Assembly: GCF_002846415.1 (NCBI RefSeq)
Contig: NZ_PJMX01000001.1
Span: forward strand, 7,192,001 to 7,256,000
Direction: 5' to 3'
Origin: Streptomyces sp. TLI_146
Lineage (GTDB): Bacteria; Actinomycetota; Actinomycetes; Streptomycetales; Streptomycetaceae
DNA: 64,000 nt
Under the pieces are notes generated by a model. That model was not told the DNA's origin and did not search any database. It saw only the letters and a program-made list of their open reading frames with translations. Position numbers and translations under genes: made by a program. Shown here one piece after another: positions 8,557 to 16,625 of this stretch. Positions within the stretch are counted from its first letter, which is position 1. Each line of letters begins with the position of its first letter.

Positions 8557-9665
8557 AGGACGTCCTGCTCATAGCCGTGTACGCGTTCCTGGGCGCCGCC
8601 GCCGCGGGCCTGCTCGGGGCGCTCGCGCTGCGCCTGCTGCGCCACCGCTCGGTCACCGCCTCGCTCGCCGTGGTGGCCGCCGTCGCGGTCAGCGCGATGC
8701 TCGCCGGGACGCTCGCCGTGGCCTGGGAGATGTTCCTGTCCTCGCACGACCTGAAGGTCGTCACCCTGGTCATCGCGATGGCCGCGGCCGTCTCGCTCGC
8801 CACCGCGCTCCTCCTGGGCCGTCGGGTCGTCGCCAGCAGCCACCAGCTCGCCCTGGCCGCCCGCTCGTTCGGCGACGGCGGCAGCTTCGCCGCGCCCGAG
8901 GGACCGGCCACCGCCGAACTCGCCGCGCTCAGCCGCGAGCTGGCCGCCACCAGCGCCAGACTCTCCGCCTCCCGCGAGCGCGAACGCGCCCTGGAGACCT
9001 CCCGCCGCGAGCTCGTCGCCTGGATCTCGCACGATCTGCGCACCCCGCTCGCGGGGCTGCGCGCGATGGCCGAGGCCTTGGAGGACGGCATGGCCAAGGA
9101 CCCCGAGCGCTATTTCCGGCAGATCCGCACCGAGGTGGAGCGCCTCGACGGCATGGTGGGCGACCTCTTCGAACTCTCCCGCATCCACGCGGGCGCCCTC
9201 GCCCTCAACCCGGCCCGGATGTCCGTGCACGACCTGGTCGGGGACGCGCTGGCGGGCGCCGACCCGCTCGCCCGCGAGCACGGCGTACGGCTGGTGGGCG
9301 AGCGCGTCGAGCCGGTCCCGGTCGAGGTGGACGGCAAGGAGATGACCCGGGTCCTGGCCAACCTGCTGGTCAACGCGATCCGGCACACCCCGGCCGACGG
9401 CACGGTCGCGGTCGCGGCCGAGGCGCGCGCGGAGTCGGTGGTGCTCTCGGTGACGGACGGCTGCGGCGGCATCCCCGACGACGATCTGACCCGTGTCTTC
9501 GACACCGGCTGGCGCGGCACCGAGGCGCGCACCCCGCCGGGCGGCGCGGGCCTGGGCCTGGCGATCGTGCGGGGCATCGTCGAGGCGCACGCGGGCAGCG
9601 CCGCCGTCCACAACGTGCACGGCGGCTGCCGCTTCGAACTGATCCTCCCCGCGGCCCGTTCCTGA
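8553..9665 (+). CDS. Two-component sensor histidine kinase
   Basis: The 370-residue kinase has two or three N-terminal hydrophobic segments (about 4-29, 36-60 and 68-89), a HAMP-like linker, and a HisKA dimerisation helix with phosphoacceptor His160 in AWISHDLRTPLAGLRA. The ATPase domain shows an N box (NLLVNAIRHTP), a G1 box (VTDGCGGIP) and a G2 box (GGAGLGLAIV). There is almost no extracellular loop, so it probably senses within the membrane or inside the cell. The GTG at 8553 overlaps the response regulator stop. Confidence 0.92.
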   Translation: MKDVLLIAVYAFLGAAAAGLLGALALRLLRHRSVTASLAVVAAVAVSAMLAGTLAVAWEMFLSSHDLKVVTLVIAMAAAVSLATALLLGRRVVASSHQLALAARSFGDGGSFAAPEGPATAELAALSRELAATSARLSASRERERALETSRRELVAWISHDLRTPLAGLRAMAEALEDGMAKDPERYFRQIRTEVERLDGMVGDLFELSRIHAGALALNPARMSVHDLVGDALAGADPLAREHGVRLVGERVEPVPVEVDGKEMTRVLANLLVNAIRHTPADGTVAVAAEARAESVVLSVTDGCGGIPDDDLTRVFDTGWRGTEARTPPGGAGLGLAIVRGIVEAHAGSAAVHNVHGGCRFELILPAARS

Positions 9666-9676
9666 CAAAGTGTCAG
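9662..9676. terminator. Small hairpin shared by two convergent stops
   Basis: CTGACA AAG TGTCAG (9662-9676) is a perfect inverted repeat. The kinase stop and the stop of the convergent epimerase gene both overlap it. It is short for a terminator, so its role is tentative. Confidence 0.35.
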
Positions 9677-10686
9677 CCGACGGCCGGGCGCAGCTCGGCC
9701 CGCGCGAACTCCGCCATCCCCTCCGCGAACCCCACCGCCGGCCGCCACCCGAGCTGCTCGCGCAGCCGCGCCGAGTCGGCCGTGATGTGGCGGACGTCCC
9801 CGAGCCGGTACTCGCCGGTCACCACCGGCGCGGGCCCGCCGTACGCCGCCGCCAGCGCCTCGGCCATCTCGCCCACCGTGTGCGGGGTCCCGCTGCCGGT
9901 GTTGTACGCGGTGAGGGTCCCGGGCGGGCGCTCGCCCAGGGCCTCCAGGGCCACCGCGTTCGCCTGGGCCACATCGCGTACGTGGACGAAGTCCCGGCGC
10001 TGGCGGCCGTCCTCGAAGACCCGGGGCGCCTCGCCGCGGGCCAGCGCCGAGCGGAAGAAGGAGGCGACCCCCGCGTACGGGGTGTCGCGCGGCATCCCCG
10101 GCCCGTACACGTTGTGGTAGCGCAGCGACACCGCACGCCCGCCGGTGGCGCGCGCCCAGGTGGCCGCCAGGTGCTCCTGGGCCAGCTTGGTGGTGGCGTA
10201 CACGTTGCGCGGGTCGGCGGGCGCGTCCTCGCCGACCAGGCCCGGCGTCAGCTCCGCGCCGCAGCGCGGGCACAGCGGCTCGAAGCGCCCGGCCGCCAGC
10301 TCCTCGTACGGCCGGGGCCCGGGGCGTACGGGGCCGTGGCGCGGGCACTCGTAGTGCCCCTCCCCGTACACCACCATCGACCCGGCGAGCACCAGGTCGC
10401 GCTGCCCCCGCTCGGCCATCGCGGCGAGCAGCACCGCCGTGCCGAGGTCGTTGCACGCCACGTAGTCGGGCGCGTCGGAGAAGTCCGTGCCGAGGCCGAC
10501 CATCGCGGCCTGGTGGCAGACGGCGTCCACGCCGCGCAGCGCCCGGGCGACCGCCTCCGGGTCGCGGACGTCGTCGCCGGACCGGACCGCGCGGTCGAGG
10601 ACGACTGGTTCATGGCCCCGGGCGGAGAGGGCCGTGACGATCTGCGAGCCGATGAAGCCCGCGCCTCCCGTGACAAGTACACGCAT
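9673..10686 (-). CDS. NAD-dependent epimerase/dehydratase with a zinc-ribbon-like insertion
   Basis: The 337-residue extended SDR has the NAD motif MRVLVTGGAGFIGSQ at its start and the YxxxK pair in NVYATTKLAQEH; the catalytic Ser lies in VLAGSMVVYG. Between the Ser and Tyr is an insertion with YECPRHG and about 25 residues later LCPRCGAEL, giving a C..H/C..C set that could bind zinc. That insert is not part of the core fold. It probably interconverts or oxidises a nucleotide sugar for the neighbouring glycosyltransferases. ATG at 10686. Confidence 0.88.
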   Translation of the reverse strand: MRVLVTGGAGFIGSQIVTALSARGHEPVVLDRAVRSGDDVRDPEAVARALRGVDAVCHQAAMVGLGTDFSDAPDYVACNDLGTAVLLAAMAERGQRDLVLAGSMVVYGEGHYECPRHGPVRPGPRPYEELAAGRFEPLCPRCGAELTPGLVGEDAPADPRNVYATTKLAQEHLAATWARATGGRAVSLRYHNVYGPGMPRDTPYAGVASFFRSALARGEAPRVFEDGRQRRDFVHVRDVAQANAVALEALGERPPGTLTAYNTGSGTPHTVGEMAEALAAAYGGPAPVVTGEYRLGDVRHITADSARLREQLGWRPAVGFAEGMAEFARAELRPAVG

Positions 10687-10764
10687 AGGGGCGACGCTAC
10701 GGAGACGGAGCCGGATATACCGCGCTCCACCCCGCACCGTCACCACCTCGTAAGGAGTCCGGTC

Positions 10765-11076
10765 ATGCCCGTTGAGCCGCTGTCGCAGAAGGACATCGAG
10801 GACCGCCTGCGCGAACTGCCGGGCTGGTCGCTCCCGGACGGCGAGGAGCGCCTCGCCCGCACCTACCAGCTGGCCTCGCACTTCGCGGCGACCGCGATGG
10901 TCATCCACATCGCGCAGATCCAGGACGAGCTGAACCACCACTCGGACCTGACGCTCGGCTACAACACGGTGGCGCTCACGGTGAACAGCCACGACGCGGG
11001 CGGCCGGGTCACCGAGAAGGACTTCGAACTCGCCCACCGCGTCGAGGCGATCGCCCCCGGCCACGGCGCGGGCTGA
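10765..11076 (+). CDS. 4a-hydroxytetrahydrobiopterin dehydratase (pterin carbinolamine dehydratase)
   Basis: The 103-residue protein matches the PCD family in length and motifs: GWSL, FxxA followed by the HIAQIQDELNHHSDL segment containing the His pair, YNTVALTVNSHDAGG, and the DFELAHRVE end. It recycles the hydroxylated pterin formed by aromatic amino acid hydroxylases. The start at 10765 has AAGGAG at 10753. No hydroxylase gene is adjacent. Confidence 0.93.
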   Translation: MPVEPLSQKDIEDRLRELPGWSLPDGEERLARTYQLASHFAATAMVIHIAQIQDELNHHSDLTLGYNTVALTVNSHDAGGRVTEKDFELAHRVEAIAPGHGAG

Positions 11077-11127
11077 GAGCCTGTTTTCGAACCCCCGTCT
11101 TCGCCCCGACGCCCGGCACGGCTCTGA

Positions 11128-11155
11128 CCTCCCGGGGCGCGCGGGCCCCGGGAGG
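11128..11155. terminator. Hairpin terminator between convergent genes
   Basis: CCTCCCGGGGC (11128-11138) and its perfect complement (11145-11155) enclose a 6-nt loop between the dehydratase and the convergent sigma factor gene. Confidence 0.65.
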
Positions 11156-11163
11156 CGCCGGGG

Positions 11164-12042
11164 TCACGCGTCGAGCGCCGCCACGTCCAGGTCGGCCAGC
11201 CGCTCCAGGTCGGCGAGGATGTTGATCTCCACGATGCGGTCGTCCCGGACGGTGAAGCCCAGCACCGCCATCGTCCGGCCCTCCGGGGCGTTGACCACGC
11301 CCATGGCGCCGTTGACCAGCGCCGGACGGGCGAATCTGGCGTACTGGGCGAAGGACAGCGCGTTCTGGACCACGGCGTGGGCGCCGAGCACCGTCTTGGA
11401 CGGGGTGAGCGAGCCCGGCCCGTAGTCGGCCCGGAGCACGATGTCCGGGTCGAGGGTGGCGAGCAGGCCCTCGAAGTCGCCGCCGCGCGCCGCCGCGAGG
11501 AACGCGTCGACGACCTTGCGCTGCCGGTTCAGGTCCGGGTCGGGAACGGCCCGGCCCTGCACCCGGCGGCGGGCCCGGCTGGCCAGCTGGCGGGTCGCCG
11601 CCGGGGCGCGGTCCACGATCGGCGCGATCTCCTCGAACGGCACCCCGAACATGTCGTGCAGCACGAACGCCAGCCGCTCCGCCGGGGCCAGTGTGTCGAG
11701 CACGACGAGCAGGGCGAGCCCGACCGAGTCGGTGAGCAGCGCCTCGTGCTCGGGGTCCACCCGGTCCGGGCGGTCCACGATCGGATCGGGCACGTGGACG
11801 TCGAGCGGATCCTCTCGCCGGGCCTGGCGCGAGCGCAGCATGTCGAGGCAGACCCGCGAGACGACCGTGGTGAGCCAGCCGCTCAGGTTCTCCACGCCCT
11901 CGCTGGAGCTGGCCGCCCGCAGCCAGGCCTCCTGGACGGCGTCCTCCGCCTCGCTCAGCGAGCCGAGCATCCGGTAGGCGACCGCCCGCAGGCGCGGGCG
12001 GTTCTCCTCGAAACGCTCCGCCAGGGATTCGTTCTCGTCCAT
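11164..12042 (-). CDS. SigJ-type ECF sigma factor with SnoaL-like C-terminal domain
   Basis: The 292-residue protein has sigma region 2 (LRAVAYRMLGSLSEAEDAVQEAWLR, about 14-38) and region 4 (LAPAERLAFVLHDMFGVPFEEIAPIVDRAPAATRQLASRARRRV in pieces, about 118-160). A C-terminal SnoaL/NTF2-like domain ends the protein. This layout defines ECF41/SigJ sigma factors, where the SnoaL domain acts in cis in place of a separate anti-sigma factor. The usual partner of ECF41 factors is a carboxymuconolactone decarboxylase or oxidoreductase gene; here an NmrA-type reductase lies upstream on the same strand, 214 bp away, and may be co-regulated. Confidence 0.92.
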   Translation of the reverse strand: MDENESLAERFEENRPRLRAVAYRMLGSLSEAEDAVQEAWLRAASSSEGVENLSGWLTTVVSRVCLDMLRSRQARREDPLDVHVPDPIVDRPDRVDPEHEALLTDSVGLALLVVLDTLAPAERLAFVLHDMFGVPFEEIAPIVDRAPAATRQLASRARRRVQGRAVPDPDLNRQRKVVDAFLAAARGGDFEGLLATLDPDIVLRADYGPGSLTPSKTVLGAHAVVQNALSFAQYARFARPALVNGAMGVVNAPEGRTMAVLGFTVRDDRIVEINILADLERLADLDVAALDA

Positions 12043-12256
12043 CGGTTCAGCTTCCTTCGTCGCGGCGTGTCGTCAATGCGGTGACAGACGAAAACCTAGT
12101 CCGAAGGAATGCCGACTACCCGACGGCAGGCCCCGATTGCGGTAATCGGACGCTCACGGAGGGCGTGGTGTTGGTCACGGCAGGTTTCGGTCACCTGGCC
12201 GGAGATCAACGATCGAGGCGGTCGGGCGGGCCCGGCGGGCCCACCCGGCCCGGTGC

Positions 12257-13120
12257 TCAGCCCTGCCAGTCGCCGGCCGCCGCCGCGTCCCGGGCGAAGT
12301 CCGCGAACGCCTTGGGCTCTCGGCCCAGGACGCGCTTGACGCCGTCCGTGGTCGAGGAGTTGTGCCCGTCGAGCAGCGTCGTGAACAGCTCCGCGAGCCA
12401 CCGCGCCTCGCCCTGCGGGAGCCCGTACCGCTCCAGCAGCCCGGCGTACTCGGCGCCGGACATCGGCACGTACCGCACCGGGCGCCCGGTCGCGGCCGAC
12501 AGCGCCGCGGCGACGTCGGCGAGGGTCAGCAGCTGAGGGCCCGTCAACTCGTGGATCAGGCCCGTGTGCCCGTCCTCGGTGAGGGCCTTGACCACGACGT
12601 CGGCGAGGTCGTCGGCGTCCACCCACGGCTCGGCCGTGTCGCCCGCCGGGAACGGTATCTCCCCCGCGAGCACGCCCTCCGTCATCGCGCCCTCGCTGAA
12701 GTTCTGGGCGAAGAACGCGGCGCGTACGACCGTGAGGTCCGCGCCCGACTCGCGCAGGGCGTCCTCGGCCAGGACCGCCGCCGGTTCGCCGCGCCCGGAG
12801 AGCAGCACCAGGCGCCGCACACCGTGCCGGCCGGCGAGCTCGCCGAAGGTCCGCATCGCCTCGACCGCGCCGGGTGCCGCGAGGTCCGGGAAGTAGGTCA
12901 CATAGGCGGCGTCGGCGCCCGCGAGGGCCGGGCCCCAGGTCGACTCGTCGGCCCAGTCGAAGCGCACCTCGCCGCTGCGCGACCCGGAGCGGACCGGCAC
13001 CCCGAGCGCGGTGAGCCGCTCGACGACCCGGTGCCCGGTCTTGCCGGTGCCGCTGGTCACGAGCACGGTGTCCGGCGTGGTGGAGGTGGTCTGATGCGTG
13101 TTCAGCTCTGTGTTCGTCAT
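12257..13120 (-). CDS. NmrA-like NAD(P)H-binding reductase
   Basis: The 287-residue protein has a Rossmann start (TVLVTSGTGKTGHRVVERL), a YVTYFPDL segment, RLVLLSGRG and an FFAQNFSEGAM loop, all as in atypical SDR/NmrA and azoreductase-like proteins. The catalytic Tyr-Lys pair of classical SDRs is absent, as usual in this family. ATG at 13120. It is divergent from the AraC regulator (116-bp gap), which probably controls it, and upstream of the SigJ gene. Confidence 0.88.
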   Translation of the reverse strand: MTNTELNTHQTTSTTPDTVLVTSGTGKTGHRVVERLTALGVPVRSGSRSGEVRFDWADESTWGPALAGADAAYVTYFPDLAAPGAVEAMRTFGELAGRHGVRRLVLLSGRGEPAAVLAEDALRESGADLTVVRAAFFAQNFSEGAMTEGVLAGEIPFPAGDTAEPWVDADDLADVVVKALTEDGHTGLIHELTGPQLLTLADVAAALSAATGRPVRYVPMSGAEYAGLLERYGLPQGEARWLAELFTTLLDGHNSSTTDGVKRVLGREPKAFADFARDAAAAGDWQG

Positions 13121-13236
13121 GCGTCCAGCTTCGTGGGCGCCGCCCCGACTCTCCATGCGCCAGGGGCTCATGCGCATACGTCTGCGTCCACGGGCCCGCC
13201 ACTCGCCCCGATCGGGCTCCGACTAGGCTCGCGGCC

Positions 13237-14223
13237 ATGGACGCACTCGCCGGACTGCTCGACGGACCGCGCGCCCGAGGGGCGTTTCTGCTGCGGATGG
13301 TCATGGAGCCGCCGTGGTCCGTACGGATCGAGGACCGGGCGCCCATCTGCCTGATGTCGATGACCCACGGCGAGGCGTGGATCGTCCCCGAGTCGGGGCC
13401 GCCGGTGCTCGCCCGCCCCGGTGACATCGTCGTCGCGCGCGGCCCCGACCCGTACACCGTCGCCCACGCGCCCGACGCCGAGCCGTTCGCGCGGATCGGG
13501 CCGGGCGGGGTGTGCACCACGCTGCGCGGCGAGCCGCTGGCGCAGTCCATGGAGCTGGGCGTACGGACCTGGGGCAACGCCGCCGACGGCTCGGCCACCA
13601 TGCTCGTCGGCACGTATCTGATGGAGGGCGAGATCAGCGGGCGGCTGCTCGATGCGCTGCCGCCGCTGCTCGTGCTCACCGCCGAGGAGTGGAACTGCTC
13701 GGTGATGCCGTTGCTCGACGAGGAGATCTCCCGGGACGAGCCCGGCCAGAGCGTCGTCCTGGACCGGCTGCTGGACCTGCTCCTGATCGCGGTACTGCGG
13801 GCCTGGTTCAACCGGCCGGGCGCCGACGCGCCCGCCTGGTACCGGGCGATGGGGGACCCGGTGGTGGGGGTCGCGCTGCGGCTGCTCCAGAACGATCCCG
13901 CGCACCCGTGGACCGTCGCCGCGCTCGCCGCGAAGTGCGGGGTCTCGCGGGCCGGTCTGGCCCGGCGGTTCGGGGAGCTGGTCGGGGAGCCGCCGATGGC
14001 GTATCTCACCGGCTGGCGGCTCGCGCTCGCGGCGGACCTGCTGCGCGAGGGCGACGCCACGGTCGAGGCGATCGCGCGGCAGGTGGGGTACGGGGGCGCG
14101 TTCGCGCTGAGCGCCGCGTTCAAGCGGGTACGCGGGGTCAGTCCACAGGAACACCGGATGAATTGCCGAAACGGCAAAGGGATTCCCGGCTTCGAGGAGG
14201 CCGGGGGCAGGGTGGAGCCATGA
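13237..14223 (+). CDS. AraC-family transcriptional regulator with N-terminal cupin
   Basis: The 328-residue protein has a cupin-type ligand domain at about 15-190 and a C-terminal double HTH of AraC type (about 222-310: WTVAALAAKCGVSRAGLARRF and VEAIARQVGYGGAFALSAAFKR). This is the cupin_6/AraC arrangement often divergent from a reductase or oxidoreductase it regulates. Its stop overlaps the next gene's ATG (ATGA). Confidence 0.9.
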   Translation: MDALAGLLDGPRARGAFLLRMVMEPPWSVRIEDRAPICLMSMTHGEAWIVPESGPPVLARPGDIVVARGPDPYTVAHAPDAEPFARIGPGGVCTTLRGEPLAQSMELGVRTWGNAADGSATMLVGTYLMEGEISGRLLDALPPLLVLTAEEWNCSVMPLLDEEISRDEPGQSVVLDRLLDLLLIAVLRAWFNRPGADAPAWYRAMGDPVVGVALRLLQNDPAHPWTVAALAAKCGVSRAGLARRFGELVGEPPMAYLTGWRLALAADLLREGDATVEAIARQVGYGGAFALSAAFKRVRGVSPQEHRMNCRNGKGIPGFEEAGGRVEP

Positions 14224-15176
14224 GCGACTCACACGGCCACGAGGGCCGGAATGGGCAGGAGAGCCAGCACGCAGGCCGCCGGGGTCACCCCCATGGCCAC
14301 GGTCACGGTCACGGCCACGGCGAGGGCTGGGCCGACTTCGACTGGGAGGCCCTGCTCCCGCTCCTGGTGGGCGAGGCCGAACTGTTCTCGGGGGCGTACG
14401 GGGAGGCCGCGGCCTGGATCGGCGGGCAGCGGCCGGACGCCGAGGTGCGCCGGATCCTCGACATCGGCAGCGGCCCGGGGGTGGTGACCTGTCTGCTCGC
14501 CCAGGCCTTCCCGCAGGCCGAGGTCGTCGCCGTCGACGGCAACCGGGCGCTGCTCGGCCACGCGCTGGCCCGTGCGGAGCGCCTCGGCCTGGCGGACCGG
14601 GTCCGTACGATCGAGGCGGAACTCCCGGCCGACTTCGGCAAGTTGGGCGAGGCGGATCTGATCTGGGCGGGCAACTCGCTGCACCACCTGGGCGACCAGC
14701 GGGCCGCGCTCGCGGGGTTCGCGGGCCTGCTGCGGCCGGGCGGCACGGTGGCCCTCGCCGAGGGCGGGCTGCCCACGCGCCGGCTGCCGCGCGACATCGG
14801 CATGGGACAGCCCGGCCTGGAGGCCAGGATCGACGTGCTGGTGGACGAGCGGTTCGCCCGGATGCGGGCGGAGCTGCCGGATGCCAAGGAGGAGACCGAG
14901 GACTGGGCGGCGCTGCTCACGTCCGCGGGCCTGACGTCCCCGGCCACCCGCACCTTCCTCGTCGACTTCCCGGCGCCGCTGGACCCGGCGGTGCGGGAGC
15001 AGGTGGTGTCGGCGTTCACCCGGCACCTGGAGACGGTGGGGGAGGGGCTGTCACCGGAGGACCGGGCGGTCCTGGGGCGCCTGCTCGACCCGGCCGACGA
15101 GGCGGGTCTGGCGCTGCGGCCGGATGTGTTCCTGCTGGCGGCGAGGACCGTTCATACGGCGCGGCGGGCGAATTGA
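14220..15176 (+). CDS. Class I SAM methyltransferase with His/Gly-rich N-terminal tail
   Basis: The 318-residue protein has a metal-binding-like tail at 20-36 with HPHGHGHGHGHGEG, then a methyltransferase fold. RRILDIGSGPGVVTCLLAQ is motif I, VVAVDGNRALL is motif II, and ADLIWAGNSLHHLGD is motif IV. The C-terminal half resembles methyltransferases acting on small molecules. The 4-bp overlap with the AraC gene means they are co-translated. The substrate is unknown; the His repeat may bind Ni, Zn or Cu. Confidence 0.87.
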   Translation: MSDSHGHEGRNGQESQHAGRRGHPHGHGHGHGHGEGWADFDWEALLPLLVGEAELFSGAYGEAAAWIGGQRPDAEVRRILDIGSGPGVVTCLLAQAFPQAEVVAVDGNRALLGHALARAERLGLADRVRTIEAELPADFGKLGEADLIWAGNSLHHLGDQRAALAGFAGLLRPGGTVALAEGGLPTRRLPRDIGMGQPGLEARIDVLVDERFARMRAELPDAKEETEDWAALLTSAGLTSPATRTFLVDFPAPLDPAVREQVVSAFTRHLETVGEGLSPEDRAVLGRLLDPADEAGLALRPDVFLLAARTVHTARRAN

Positions 15177-15216
15177 GGGGCCCGGGGTTCGTCTGCGGGT
15201 GAGTGGGGGGTTGCTC

Positions 15217-15309
15217 GCGCAGTTCCCCGCGCCCCTGAGATGCGCCCCTGCGGGGCGCCCCCAGGGGATTGCCGCGTCAGCGGCATTTAAGGGGCGCGGG
15301 GAACTGCGC
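15217..15309. terminator. Long-armed inverted repeat in a convergent gap
   Basis: GCGCAGTTCCCCGCGCCCCT (15217-15236) is perfectly complementary to 15290-15309, with 53 nt between the arms. It lies between the methyltransferase and the convergent aldo/keto reductase. The words match the repeat family at 2.36-2.48 kb. It is probably a bidirectional terminator or a dispersed repeat. Confidence 0.7.
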
Positions 15310-15358
15310 GCTCAGCCCATCACCGGGTCGCAGACGAAGGCCGGGCAGGCAAGGGGCG

Positions 15359-16198
15359 TCAGAAGTCGAAGTCGTCCGGGTCCGGCCCCAGCCGCTTCGC
15401 CTCGTCCAGCGCGGCGATCGCCGCGATGTCCTCCGTGTCGAGCTCGAAGCCGAACACGTCGAAGTTCTCGGCGATGCGCGACGGCGTCACCGACTTCGGG
15501 ATGGCGATGGTGCCGAGCTGGAGGTGCCAGCGCAGCACGATCTGCGCCGGGGTCTTCGCGTACTTCTGCGCGATCGCGACGATCGTCGGGACCTCCAGGA
15601 GGCCCTTGCCCTGGCCCAGCGGCGACCAGGCCTCGGTCGCGATGCCGTGCTCGGCGTGGAAGGCGCGCAGCTCGGGCTGGGCGAGCTGCGGGTGGAGCTC
15701 GACCTGGTTGACCGCCGGGACCACGCCCGACTCGTCGATGATCCGGCGCAGCTGCGGCTCCTTGAAGTTGGAGACGCCGATCGCCTTGGCGCGGCCGCTC
15801 TCGGCGAGCTCGCCGAACGCCTTCCAGATCGTCACGTAGTCGTCGCGCATCGCGCGCGGCCAGTGGATCAGATACAGGTCGACGTAGTCGAGGCCCAGCT
15901 TCGACAGGGAGGCGTCGAACTCGCGCAGGACGCCGTCGCGCGTCCACGTCTCGCTCGCGTTGTTCCACAGCTTCGTGGTGACGAACAGCTCCTCGCGAGC
16001 CACTCCGGACGCCGCGATCGCCTTGCCGGTGCCCACTTCGTTCTCGTAGATCGCGGCCGTGTCGATCGACCGGTATCCGGTCTCGATCGCGGTCGTGACC
16101 GCCTGCGCGGCCTCGTCGTCCGGCACCTGCCAGACACCGTAACCGAGCTGCGGCATCTCGACGCCGTTGTTGAGGGTGATGGAGGGGACCTTGCTCAC
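15359..16198 (-). CDS. Aldo/keto reductase
   Basis: This 279-residue TIM-barrel reductase carries GYRSIDTAAIYENEVGTGKA (Asp-Tyr of the tetrad), LFVTTKLWN (Lys), DLYLIHWPRAM (His) and the late cofactor motif IAIPKSVTPSRIAENFDVF. It is an NADPH-dependent 2,5-diketo-gluconate-reductase-like member of the AKR5 type. It is divergent from the pqq operon across a 306-bp gap. A role with sugar acids made by the PQQ dehydrogenase is possible but only contextual. Confidence 0.93.
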   Translation of the reverse strand: MSKVPSITLNNGVEMPQLGYGVWQVPDDEAAQAVTTAIETGYRSIDTAAIYENEVGTGKAIAASGVAREELFVTTKLWNNASETWTRDGVLREFDASLSKLGLDYVDLYLIHWPRAMRDDYVTIWKAFGELAESGRAKAIGVSNFKEPQLRRIIDESGVVPAVNQVELHPQLAQPELRAFHAEHGIATEAWSPLGQGKGLLEVPTIVAIAQKYAKTPAQIVLRWHLQLGTIAIPKSVTPSRIAENFDVFGFELDTEDIAAIAALDEAKRLGPDPDDFDF

Positions 16199-16504
16199 GA
16201 GCGGTCGATCCTTACGTCGTCGGTTTCGTACTCAGAGCGTCAACGATCAAGCGGACACAACCATTCCCGACGATTCCGGCGGCGACAACCCGAGGGTGAT
16301 CGTGGCCTGATTTCTGCGCTACAGATCCGACCTTCTCGGTTCAGACCATTGACCGCGCACCAACAAGACGCGACTCTATGGCACATAACTGAACGCGGTA
16401 CATCCTTGTGAACGCCGCGTCCGGTCCTGCCCCTGCATATGCCGTGCAGAGTTCACTCCTGAACCCCACCTCCCAGGAAGATCTGGAAAGGCAGGTACGA
16501 CCCC

Positions 16505-16615
16505 ATGAACGACAGCAAGGAAACATCGGAGGAAACGCCCGTCTGGGTGACTCCGGACTATGTGGTCGTCGAGACCGCGCTGGAAGTCACCGCCTACGCC
16601 CTCACCGACCGGTAG
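16505..16615 (+). CDS. pqqA: PqqA, peptide precursor of PQQ
   Basis: A 36-codon ORF begins ATG at 16505. Its C-terminal part is VVVETALEVTAYALTDR. The Glu27 and Tyr31 of E-V-T-A-Y have the E-x3-Y spacing that PqqE cross-links and the pathway turns into pyrroloquinoline quinone. A Trp-containing leader (PVWVTPDY) is also typical. It is 10 nt upstream of pqqB, and GGAAAGGCAGG lies a short distance before the start. Too short for most gene finders, but context makes the call secure. Confidence 0.93.
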   Translation: MNDSKETSEETPVWVTPDYVVVETALEVTAYALTDR

Positions 16616-16625
16616 ACCCACCGCC

